The notes beneath the pieces are model-generated. The model was given only the letters and a program-made list of their open reading frames with translations. It did no database searches and was not told where the DNA came from. Below are positions 1 to 6,358 of a DNA stretch of 7,969 bases, in pieces. The stretch is from assembly GCA_002926195.1 (NCBI GenBank), contig MZXQ01000123.1:3537-11505 (forward strand). Direction: 5' to 3'. The position numbers and the translations under genes are program-made. Positions within the stretch are counted from its first letter, which is position 1; every line of letters begins with the position of its first letter. The DNA is from Candidatus Methanomarinus sp. HR1. Its GTDB lineage: Archaea; Halobacteriota; Methanosarcinia; Methanosarcinales; Methanocomedenaceae.

Positions 1-524
1 GTTTCCACTTTTTTAGCAAGTTCGTCTGCAGTAGCTTCAATTTCAGCTGATATTGCCATTCCCGCTGAATAGATAGTTATAACAGCCCATATAAATATTA
101 ATATGAGTAGTATTCCAGAAGCTCCTGGTGATATCTCGATAAGTAACGAACCGATGAACATAAAAATAATGACAACTACAAAAACATAAACAAGTCCCTT
201 CACTGCTTTTTGGTAATGCTTTACTTCCTCATCGGTTGTCTCCTTTCTTCCCAGATTGAGCGCTAAAAATCCACCGATTGCATTACATATATCCGTTATT
301 TCCCGCACAATGTTCCATAAAAGTATCAGTATCGTAATAATGGCAACAGCACTGATGATATCTGCGGTTGAAATTCCGAGGACGAGAAGGTTTGTTCCAA
401 GTGGAATAAAAACCAACTTTGCAAATAAATAAATTATAATCGCAATACTTGAATACACAACTAATTTTGGAAAACTATCTCTCATTTCCCTTTGTGACTC
501 TATTCTAATCTGTTCTTTTATCAA
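1..524 (-). CDS. Uncharacterised four-helix membrane protein (partial, 3' end outside window)
   Basis: An open frame begins at a TTG codon (524-522) and runs off the left edge after 174 codons without a stop. The start is supported by GAGGTG at 536-531, six bases upstream. The next possible start is the ATG at residue 14. The visible protein has a short charged N-terminus, then four hydrophobic stretches at about residues 21-41, 53-74, 109-131 and 136-158. A charged loop (about 92-108, containing RKETTDEEVKHYQK) lies between the second and third. After the fourth helix comes a polar, probably helical tail (AEIEATADELAKKVE) that continues outside the window. I recognise no family. It lies 59 bases after ecfA on the same strand and has its own possible TATA box, so it may be a separate unit. 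It does not show the six-helix pattern of an ECF S component, although the protein is incomplete. Confidence 0.75.
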   Translation of the reverse strand, partial: MIKEQIRIESQREMRDSFPKLVVYSSIAIIIYLFAKLVFIPLGTNLLVLGISTADIISAVAIITILILLWNIVREITDICNAIGGFLALNLGRKETTDEEVKHYQKAVKGLVYVFVVVIIFMFIGSLLIEISPGASGILLILIFIWAVITIYSAGMAISAEIEATADELAKKVE

Positions 525-530
525 TATCTA

Positions 531-536
531 CACCTC
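531..536 (-). promoter_or_regulatory. Shine-Dalgarno site deciding a TTG start
   Basis: On the minus strand this reads GAGGTG and sits six bases before the TTG at 524. It is the main reason for extending the membrane protein gene upstream of its first ATG (484). Confidence 0.6.
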
Positions 537-561
537 TGTTTTATTTGGTGTTATTATTACT

Positions 562-571
562 TATTATATTA
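562..571 (-). promoter_or_regulatory. Possible TATA box for the membrane protein gene
   Basis: The minus strand reads AATATAATAA inside the 59-base gap between ecfA and the membrane protein gene. A start site about 25 bases downstream, near 541, would leave a short leader that still contains the GAGGTG site. The gap is AT-rich overall, so a chance match is possible. Confidence 0.3.
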
Positions 572-583
572 TGTAACTTTCGG

Positions 584-2308
584 TTAGACAGGATTTGCTG
601 ACATATAACTCCTTAGCTCATCCACAGTAAGCATTACAGGTATGTTCTTACCTTTTTTCCTCATATCAAGAGTAAGTCTGGTAATTATAGGAGATTCTAT
701 ATGTGTTGTGTACAGATCCTTTGTCCTGGAGAATATATCACGTGTAGGTCCATCTAAGAATACCTCCCCCGTCTTCATTACAATCATCCTTGTGGAATAT
801 TTTGCTGCGATGTTCATATCATGAGTTATAAAAATTATTGTTTTACCAAGTTTGTTAAGTTCTCTTATCTGTTGCATAAATTTATTTACATGAGCTCGAT
901 CCTGTCCGGTTGTGGGTTCATCAAGAACTATAATATCAGGTTTCATTGCAAGAATGGATGCAACTGCCAGACGCTGTCGCTGTCCTCTGGAAAGTGAATG
1001 GGGATGTCTGTTTTTATATTCAGTAAGTTCCATCATTTCCAGTGCTGAATTGACCCTTTTATCTATTTCTTTATCATTTAATCCCATATTCTTCAGACCG
1101 AATTTTATCTCTTCATCCACTCTATCAGTAAATATTTGATTATCCGGATTCTGAAATAGAAATCCTACTTCCTGTGCTACTTTAGGTATTGACAGATCAC
1201 TAATATCAGTTCCGTTTATCAGGATTTTTCCCTGAGTTGGTCGAAGCAGTCCAATCAGATGGTGGGAAAGGGTTGTTTTACCAGACCCATTATGTCCGAT
1301 CAATGCAATAAATTCACCATGATTTATTTGCAGGTTGATATTTTTTAACCCATACGCACCACCTTCAAATTGATGGTACAATTCTTTAATTTCAAGATGA
1401 GGTCTGGCATTCAAAATTTTTATATTATTCACCTGAAGGCCATTGTCTGATTCCGGCAATACTTTCATCAACCGCTCAAACACTGTTTTATAGCTCATTG
1501 CATTTTTGTTATTGTTTAAGTCCAGGATATTTGATATCTCTGATAATTGTGGAGGGTAGATACCGGCTTTCTTCATTTGGTCCTCATGATTACTAAAGAT
1601 CTCACAGGGATCACCGTCGAGTGTAATTTCCCCCTTTTCCATTAAAATCACACGGCTTGCTAGTTTAACCACTTCATCGATCTTATGTTCGATCAGGATA
1701 ATGGATATGTTCTTTTCTTTATTCAATTGTTTGATAATGTCCAATACATCTTTCGTACCTACCGGGTCAAGGTCTGAGGTGGGTTCATCAAGAATGAATA
1801 GATCAGGGTCCATTGCGATGATCCCCCCTATCGCAGTTCGCTGTTTTTCACCACCTGAAAGTAGAAAGATGAAATTATCCTTCAAATGTTTTAATCCTGT
1901 TACATCCAGGGCATGATCGGTTCGATCTATGATATCCTGTTTGGGCAGGCCGAGGTTCTCAGGCCCAAAAGCAATATCCTCACCTATTGTCAAAGAAAAT
2001 AACTGTGTATCAGGGTTTTGAAATACCATCCCTACCTGGAGAGCCAGTTTATGGATTTTTTCTCCTTTGATATCTTTACCATTAATTAATACACGTCCGT
2101 CCAGTTTACCGCCACTTAATGTTGGGATCAGGCCGTTCAAGGTGCGTACAAGTGTACTTTTTCCACAACCGCTGGGACCTACGAGCAATACAAACTCTCC
2201 ACGTTCGATGTCAAGATTTACGTCCGTAAGAGAAGGAGAATCAATTTGAGGATATGAAAACGTTACATTCTCAATATTTGCTACTGAAGATTTATTATTT
2301 TTAGTCAC
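584..2308 (-). CDS. ECF transporter ATPase EcfA, two fused ABC domains
   Basis: This is the ATP-binding subunit of an energy-coupling-factor importer. It acts on the cytoplasmic face of the membrane with EcfT and an S component. Numbering here starts from an ATG at 2347. Domain 1 has Walker A GPSGCGKST (57-65), Q-loop FQNPD (109-113), signature LSGGEKQR (163-170), Walker B LFILDEP with E188, and switch H221. Domain 2 has Walker A GHNGSGKTT (351-359), Q-loop FQNPDNQ (398-404), signature LSRGQRQR (452-459), Walker B IIVLDEP with E477, and switch H509. Both nucleotide sites look intact. I prefer the GTG at 2308 (residue 14), because GAGGAA lies six bases before it and the gene then starts 16 bases after ecfT instead of overlapping it. 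That gives 574 residues. A single chain carrying both domains is a known arrangement; two separate genes (EcfA1, EcfA2) is the other. The substrate cannot be told from the ATPase. Confidence 0.93.
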   Translation of the reverse strand: MTKNNKSSVANIENVTFSYPQIDSPSLTDVNLDIERGEFVLLVGPSGCGKSTLVRTLNGLIPTLSGGKLDGRVLINGKDIKGEKIHKLALQVGMVFQNPDTQLFSLTIGEDIAFGPENLGLPKQDIIDRTDHALDVTGLKHLKDNFIFLLSGGEKQRTAIGGIIAMDPDLFILDEPTSDLDPVGTKDVLDIIKQLNKEKNISIILIEHKIDEVVKLASRVILMEKGEITLDGDPCEIFSNHEDQMKKAGIYPPQLSEISNILDLNNNKNAMSYKTVFERLMKVLPESDNGLQVNNIKILNARPHLEIKELYHQFEGGAYGLKNINLQINHGEFIALIGHNGSGKTTLSHHLIGLLRPTQGKILINGTDISDLSIPKVAQEVGFLFQNPDNQIFTDRVDEEIKFGLKNMGLNDKEIDKRVNSALEMMELTEYKNRHPHSLSRGQRQRLAVASILAMKPDIIVLDEPTTGQDRAHVNKFMQQIRELNKLGKTIIFITHDMNIAAKYSTRMIVMKTGEVFLDGPTRDIFSRTKDLYTTHIESPIITRLTLDMRKKGKNIPVMLTVDELRSYMSANPV

Positions 2309-2314
2309 TGTGAT

Positions 2315-2320
2315 TTCCTC
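2315..2320 (-). promoter_or_regulatory. Shine-Dalgarno site favouring the GTG start of ecfA
   Basis: The minus strand reads GAGGAA, six bases before the GTG at 2308-2306 and just after the ecfT stop (2327-2325). The longer ATG start at 2347 has no comparable site in front of it. Confidence 0.6.
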
Positions 2321-2324
2321 TAAT

Positions 2325-3188
2325 TCAAATAGGTGGTGTACTTCCATATCCGACCAGACTTAGATAAATCCCAAACCCGGTAAATATAATGACCATTGTA
2401 AGAAATACATAATCGTTACTATTTAACTTGAGTTCTTTTACATATGATCTGTTTTTAGTAGCACGAAATCCTCTTGCATCTGCAGCTATAGCAATCTGTC
2501 TTCCTGAACGCAGGATATTAACAATTAAAGGAAGAAACAGGTGTTTTGCTGCCCTTAATTTTGTGCGTATACCGCCCTTAAGGTCAAGTCCTCTGGCACG
2601 CATTGCATTAATAATTCCATAACATTCTTCTATCATTACCGGGGCAAAACTAACTGCAGAAGAAACCATAAATGCAATCTCATACGGAAGACCGATCACA
2701 TACTGTTTGTTTTTTATTTTAATATTGAAAAACCGGCCAAGAGCTGTGATAAGTTGGCTTGGGTGTGTAGTAGACACAAATATCATTGCTGCACTTATAG
2801 TTGTCATGAACCGGAATGACTGGATTAAACCATAAATAGCTCCGTCAATATAGACATAAATACCATTGGTCAGGGGTCCGATTATGGGAAATTCTGGAGG
2901 TATGATACAAAATAACGGATCATCTGCCCAGTAATAAAACAAAGACTGCGAAATAATAAAGCTTAGTGATAAAATAGCAAATAACCAGAACATAGACTTA
3001 ACTTTACTTTTAGAAGGATGTAAAAAATACCAAAAAGGTAATGTAGATAAAAAAAGCAATATTAATAACCAGGGTGCACCAAATACTATAGTCAGGATAG
3101 ATATTCCGATTAAATATAATAATTTTACTCTTGGATCCAGATTATGTACAAATGTATCTTTTTGTTCATAGCGAAACAATCCCCTCAA
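2325..3188 (-). CDS. ECF transporter transmembrane coupling protein EcfT
   Basis: This is the membrane subunit that links the EcfA ATPase to the S component of an energy-coupling-factor importer. The 287-residue protein has hydrophobic segments at about residues 23-37, 39-55, 67-85, 110-139 and 259-280. It carries the family's N-terminal HNLDPRVKLL stretch (15-24) and the two cytoplasmic coupling-helix signatures: A198-R199-G200 in AMRARGLD and A238-R239-G240 in AADARGFRA. In the known structures these Ala-Arg-Gly motifs dock into the ATPase grooves. The start is a TTG (3188-3186), with a perfect GGAGGT seven bases upstream. The gene directly precedes ecfA on the same strand, giving a T-A pair. 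No S component is present on either side in this window, which fits a shared (group II) module whose S subunits are encoded elsewhere. Length is normal for the family. Confidence 0.93.
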   Translation of the reverse strand: MRGLFRYEQKDTFVHNLDPRVKLLYLIGISILTIVFGAPWLLILLFLSTLPFWYFLHPSKSKVKSMFWLFAILSLSFIISQSLFYYWADDPLFCIIPPEFPIIGPLTNGIYVYIDGAIYGLIQSFRFMTTISAAMIFVSTTHPSQLITALGRFFNIKIKNKQYVIGLPYEIAFMVSSAVSFAPVMIEECYGIINAMRARGLDLKGGIRTKLRAAKHLFLPLIVNILRSGRQIAIAADARGFRATKNRSYVKELKLNSNDYVFLTMVIIFTGFGIYLSLVGYGSTPPI

Positions 3189-3195
3189 TTAATAT

Positions 3196-3201
3196 ACCTC
3201 C
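3196..3201 (-). promoter_or_regulatory. Strong Shine-Dalgarno site for the TTG start of ecfT
   Basis: The minus strand reads GGAGGT, seven bases before the TTG codon at 3188-3186. This supports the non-ATG start. Confidence 0.7.
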
Positions 3202-3270
3202 GATTTCTCTTAACATGTCAAATAGTCAATTGATTTATTTTACCCAATCCTTTTTTAGTAATAAGACAGT

Positions 3271-3282
3271 TTTTTAATATAA
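3271..3282 (-). promoter_or_regulatory. Possible TATA box for the ecfT-ecfA unit
   Basis: The minus strand reads TTATATTAAAAA inside the 132-base gap (3189-3320) between archease and ecfT. Initiation about 25 bases downstream would give a leader of roughly 60 bases. A second AT-rich candidate (GTAAAATAAATC, 3242-3231) would give a shorter leader. The gap holds no convincing gene, hairpin or riboswitch that I can see. Confidence 0.35.
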
Positions 3283-3320
3283 CCTAATTGTTAATGAGTA
3301 ATAAATATTGCTATCAAAAT

Positions 3321-3767
3321 TTAAGTATCCACTATCACATGGGCGCAATATCCATTTTCTTTTTTTTCAATTGTTAATTGATGATAGGTAACAGCTTTAA
3401 CTTCGCAATCAAAACAATGTTTTTCAGGATCAGTTGTTTCACCCGAAGCCTGCCCATCAAGAGTATAACCGTTGTTACTCATATTTATCGAGTTCACTTT
3501 AAAATGACCGAAAATAATTGTCTCAACCTCGAATAAATACAACAATTCAGATAGATAATCAAAAAGCAAGTCATCCAATCCGGTTGATTCTACGGATATC
3601 CCAACTGTTTTTTCAGGTTTTAACACATTGGTATCAATTATCACATTGAACATAGCAAGAGCAGCCTGTTCAAAGACCTGCTCAAGTGTACTGCCATATG
3701 CTATAAACCTGGCATCTGCTATATGTGGGAGATATTCATAGCCTGATTTATTCGTTACATAATGCAT
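3321..3767 (-). CDS. Archease, activator of the RtcB RNA ligase
   Basis: Archease is a small metal-binding protein that helps the RtcB RNA ligase form its guanylylated intermediate and turn over during tRNA splicing and RNA repair. The 148-residue protein has the family hallmarks in order. These are YEYLPHIADARFIAYG near the N-terminus (H15, D18), GLDDLLFDYLSELLYLFE (63-80), DPEKH (113-117) followed by VKAVTYH (123-129), and a C-terminal acidic end VIVDT (D147). D18, H117 and D147 fall where the family's metal ligands are expected; this is my alignment by eye. Length is normal. The ATG lies 3 bases after the yhbY-like stop and has no good Shine-Dalgarno site, so translation is probably coupled to the gene before it. 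RtcB, its usual partner and often its neighbour, is not in the window. Confidence 0.95.
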   Translation of the reverse strand: MHYVTNKSGYEYLPHIADARFIAYGSTLEQVFEQAALAMFNVIIDTNVLKPEKTVGISVESTGLDDLLFDYLSELLYLFEVETIIFGHFKVNSINMSNNGYTLDGQASGETTDPEKHCFDCEVKAVTYHQLTIEKKENGYCAHVIVDT

Positions 3768-3770
3768 AAC

Positions 3771-4031
3771 TTATTTCAGGTAAAGAACTGCACTATTTCC
3801 TTTCACTTCGACAAGTAAAGACCCCGTTCGCATTGAAATCTCTTTTGCAATATCATTTCGGTCCATCTCATCTATAGCTGTCTTAAGTATCTTTACCTTC
3901 ACTAATCTATTACGTTTGAGCTGTTTGCGCAGTTCATCAACCAATGGATCAGTGATACCACTTTTGCCTATATTCAAACAAGGTGATATATGAGTAGCTT
4001 TCCGTTTTAATTCAAAAGTTGTTTGGTTCAT
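3771..4031 (-). CDS. YhbY/CRM-domain RNA-binding protein
   Basis: This is a small single-domain CRM (CRS1-YhbY) protein of 86 residues. The domain binds RNA, and bacterial YhbY associates with precursors of the large ribosomal subunit. The archaeal role is presumed similar but is less well established. Visible marks are the LNIGKSGIT loop (19-27), which holds the conserved GKxG turn. It is followed by the helix DPLVDELRKQLKRNRLVKVKIL, split across residues 28-49, the TGSLLVEVKGN segment and a closing LYLK. The protein is basic. It starts at an ATG 24 bases after the Roadblock gene, with AAGGGA six bases ahead as a modest ribosome site, and ends 3 bases before archease. The position suggests co-transcription with archease and the upstream GTPase module. 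Confidence 0.9.
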   Translation of the reverse strand: MNQTTFELKRKATHISPCLNIGKSGITDPLVDELRKQLKRNRLVKVKILKTAIDEMDRNDIAKEISMRTGSLLVEVKGNSAVLYLK

Positions 4032-4055
4032 TTTTGGTCCCTTAACAGTTTAGCT

Positions 4056-4421
4056 TTATAGGATATCCTTTATTAATTTTGATGCTTTTTCCACTTCTAA
4101 CAGTATTAATCCTAATCCGGCATTTTGAGTTGTAAGTACTACTAAAAGACCTTTTGGTCCTGCACCAATAGTAATAAGTTTACCATGCTCGGATTCTACT
4201 ATCACCCTCTCCGGTATACCCTTATCAAGTTCAGTAACTGCTGTCTCAGCAGCACCTAACATAGTAGCAGACATTGCTGCGAAAGTCTCAGCATATTGTT
4301 CCATAGGCATTATTGAATGTAATAAAAGTCCATCCCTGCTGGCTACTGCGGCGGCTTCAACTCCTCCCACCTTCTTCAGATCAGTCAGTACTTTCTCTAA
4401 CAAATTCGAAGTTGATTTCAT
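4056..4421 (-). CDS. Roadblock/LC7 (MglB-like) protein
   Basis: This 121-residue protein consists of a single Roadblock/LC7 domain. Such proteins form dimers that bind or regulate Ras-like GTPases; MglB for MglA and CvnB for CvnD are bacterial examples. The typical first half reads GGVEAAAVASRDGLLLHS (19-36), with the conserved RDG turn. A long helix rich in alanine and methionine follows (about 43-66), then the strand pair ERVIVESEHGKLITIGAG (71-88) and GLLVVLTT (91-98). The C-terminal helix is ILLEVEKASKLIKDIL (106-121). The start is firm: GGAGGT (4436-4431) lies nine bases upstream, inside the last codons of the GTPase gene, and the gap after that gene is only 3 bases. The tight linkage strongly suggests that it partners the GTPase encoded just before it. 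GTPase-activating activity is inference. Confidence 0.92.
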   Translation of the reverse strand: MKSTSNLLEKVLTDLKKVGGVEAAAVASRDGLLLHSIMPMEQYAETFAAMSATMLGAAETAVTELDKGIPERVIVESEHGKLITIGAGPKGLLVVLTTQNAGLGLILLEVEKASKLIKDIL

Positions 4422-4424
4422 TTG

Positions 4425-5609
4425 TTAAATACCTCCTGTTATTTTATCAACCAGCAATTCAAATGCCTCGAACACACCCTTTTTTTCAGTTGCTATTGTG
4501 GAGACTACTGGTATCTCTTCAGGTATATTGAGCTGTTTACGGATGTCATCTGTGGATATTGCATCTTGCATATCCTGTTTATTAGCAATTATCACATAGG
4601 GTAGACCATATCCTGTGGTTATTTCAAGCATCTGTTGAGCCCGGTTGAAATTTTCCGGGTTGGTGGAATCTACTACAAGAAAGACTCCCATCGCCTCACC
4701 ACTTATCATCTTGATAATAGGATCAAATCTATTCTGCCCCGGAGTCCCGAAAATATCAGCACTAAATCCTTTATAGTCAATATGCCCATGGTCAAGAGCA
4801 ATAGTGGTACCCTTACGGTCAACAGATACTGCCCTGGTAGATAAGGAATGGACAAATGTGGACTTACCAGCATTAAAAGGTCCGGTTACCAATATCTTTG
4901 GTAAGTAGATTTTAATACCTCCCGGACGTAATACACGAAACAGCATAGATCTTTCCTGAAATTTTATCCAGTCGGCCTTTGACACACAAAAGTACTGTCC
5001 ATAAATAACTTGCTGCGTTATTCCTCCTACATTGATGACACAATTAAAAATATCATTTTTTATCTGTACCAGAGTAGACTCAGTATACGGCCATGCTGTA
5101 AAATTATAGATGCTTATCATCCTATTGCGTTTTGCTGTTTTATTCCATGATTGAACAGCATTTATGGTATTATCTTCACCACAAAGATCCATTATAGTTG
5201 AAAGGGAACTGAATATAAATACAGATCCTTCCGGTACTTCCTTTATCACGTGATCGATCACTTCAGTTATACTATTAACATCCTCAGGATCAGGGACAAT
5301 AAATTTTTCACTTGATATATCTCCTACCAGTGATGAATATGCATCAATGACACTTAGTTTTTCTTTATAATTCTCTATAGGCCAACCAAACTCACTAAAC
5401 TGGTCTATTAACATATTCGGGTGTGAACTTGAGCTAACATAAATGCAATTGTTACCTGTTGTCAGACAGTGATATAGTGTTTGCATTCCAAACACATCAC
5501 CTTCCACACCAGGATAATTTAAGTATATCAATGATTTACCCTTAGGAATTCCACCACTGAGATATTCATCCAGTTTTGGTATACCAGTTTCGAGCATGCT
5601 ATTCACCAT
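4425..5609 (-). CDS. KaiC-like pseudo-ATPase fused to an MglA/COG2229-type small GTPase
   Basis: The 394-residue protein has two parts. Residues 1 to about 215 are a KaiC/RecA-like domain opening with TGIPKLDEYLSGGIPKG. Where the P-loop should be it reads YPGVEGDVF (32-40), without the GK[ST], and where Walker B should be it reads FIFSSLS (131-137), without the aspartate. Residues 237-394 are a Ras-superfamily GTPase. It has G1 GPFNAGKST (243-251), a G2 threonine in KGTTIALD (266-273), G3 FGTPGQ (287-292), G4 NKQD (343-346) and G5 near VSTIA (369-373). The FGTPGQ form of G3 is usual in the COG2229 group as I know it, so GTP binding is probably intact. There are no membrane segments. The ATG at 5609 overlaps the previous gene by 11 bases and has GAAGGA eight bases ahead. 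The next gene is the Roadblock protein, a likely partner. Confidence 0.88.
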   Translation of the reverse strand: MVNSMLETGIPKLDEYLSGGIPKGKSLIYLNYPGVEGDVFGMQTLYHCLTTGNNCIYVSSSSHPNMLIDQFSEFGWPIENYKEKLSVIDAYSSLVGDISSEKFIVPDPEDVNSITEVIDHVIKEVPEGSVFIFSSLSTIMDLCGEDNTINAVQSWNKTAKRNRMISIYNFTAWPYTESTLVQIKNDIFNCVINVGGITQQVIYGQYFCVSKADWIKFQERSMLFRVLRPGGIKIYLPKILVTGPFNAGKSTFVHSLSTRAVSVDRKGTTIALDHGHIDYKGFSADIFGTPGQNRFDPIIKMISGEAMGVFLVVDSTNPENFNRAQQMLEITTGYGLPYVIIANKQDMQDAISTDDIRKQLNIPEEIPVVSTIATEKKGVFEAFELLVDKITGGI

Positions 5610-6324
5610 TCGAAATGTCCTTCAACTCTATTTGTGCACCGTCTAATGAATATTCATACCAGGGGGATGATTTTTTTCCAAACCCAACAACTCTGATATA
5701 ATGGCTGTCTTCCTCCTGTTTAATTTCAAGTACACCGTCAAAAAGCTGTTTCAACGTGGCAATTGCCTGGGTATCATGCATTCCTTCTTCAACTACGTAT
5801 ATGCCAATAGCACCCGCGGCTTTTACTCTCCCGGTAAATACATGAAGAAAACGAAAAACAGTCTGGATGTTAGAATACATTAATATTGTAGAAAGAGAGA
5901 CAATGCATAATCTCGTTTTTCGAATATTCTTTTTCATCCAAAATTCTTCAAGGAACTGACTGATCTTAACTCCTATTCCTGTCAGGTCTACCGGACTTGA
6001 TGCCCTTTTAATATTACTGGTTTCAGATGTAGGTACCCCAAGGGTCTTGGTAACACAGTCCACTATACCAAGATTTTCTAAAGGTATTTCCAAATTATTA
6101 TAATTAAACCAGTCTATGACATTCTCACCTGGTTCTTTAGTAGTAACTATTACTGCGGCATCTCCTGATTTTAGTCCTTTGTAAATAATATCATTGATAA
6201 TAGTCTCTTTTCCGCTCATCGGGGGACCGATCATCATGATATTAGAACCACCGCGTATCCCTTTAATATTCTCATCCAATTTATCAATACCCAGGGAATA
6301 ACCTTCCATGTGTTGTAACTCCAT
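5599..6324 (-). CDS. KaiC-like RecA-superfamily protein with altered Walker motifs
   Basis: This 241-residue protein is a single KaiC/RadA-like domain. It opens with SLGIDKLDENIKGIRGGS, followed by GPPMSGKET (33-41). There the P-loop glycines and K39 are present, but glutamate takes the place of the usual Ser/Thr after the lysine. The expected Walker B strand reads CIVSLS (140-145), with valine where the family normally has aspartate. A later stretch, RFLHVFTGRVKAAG (158-171), and the strand FDGVLEI (195-201) match archaeal KaiC-like proteins. Nucleotide binding is possible; efficient hydrolysis is doubtful. It is not a clock KaiC, which has two domains with intact motifs. It heads the five-gene cluster behind a TATA-like box. 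Two ATG starts are possible: 6324, with no ribosome site, or 6309 (residue 6), with GGAG nine bases ahead. The target is unknown; the adjacent GTPase fusion is the natural candidate. Confidence 0.85.
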   Translation of the reverse strand: MELQHMEGYSLGIDKLDENIKGIRGGSNIMMIGPPMSGKETIINDIIYKGLKSGDAAVIVTTKEPGENVIDWFNYNNLEIPLENLGIVDCVTKTLGVPTSETSNIKRASSPVDLTGIGVKISQFLEEFWMKKNIRKTRLCIVSLSTILMYSNIQTVFRFLHVFTGRVKAAGAIGIYVVEEGMHDTQAIATLKQLFDGVLEIKQEEDSHYIRVVGFGKKSSPWYEYSLDGAQIELKDISNGE

Positions 6325-6358
6325 GATTATGTTAATGCTAATAATTATGACATTACCA

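Noticed and set aside
1..524. S component of the ECF transporter
   Set aside because: Only four hydrophobic segments and a charged central loop are visible, followed by a polar helical tail. This does not match the compact six-helix S components. The missing C-terminus leaves some doubt.
3222..3229. Short palindrome TCAATTGA as an operator
   Set aside because: An eight-base palindrome in AT-rich DNA is expected by chance, and no second copy or spacing pattern supports a binding site.
3249..3256. T-run as a transcription terminator
   Set aside because: The T-run (CCTTTTTT) is on the plus strand, whereas both flanking genes are on the minus strand, where it reads as an A-run. It cannot be a T-rich archaeal terminator for archease.
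3189..3320. Riboswitch or regulatory hairpin upstream of ecfT
   Set aside because: Vitamin-transporter genes often carry riboswitches, but this AT-rich gap shows no long stems or conserved core such as those of TPP, cobalamin or FMN elements. Only TATA-like stretches and the ribosome site are evident.
5599..6324. A circadian-clock KaiC
   Set aside because: The protein is a single domain of 241 residues, lacks the Walker B aspartate and the phosphorylation-site region, and has no kaiB nearby. Only the fold is shared.
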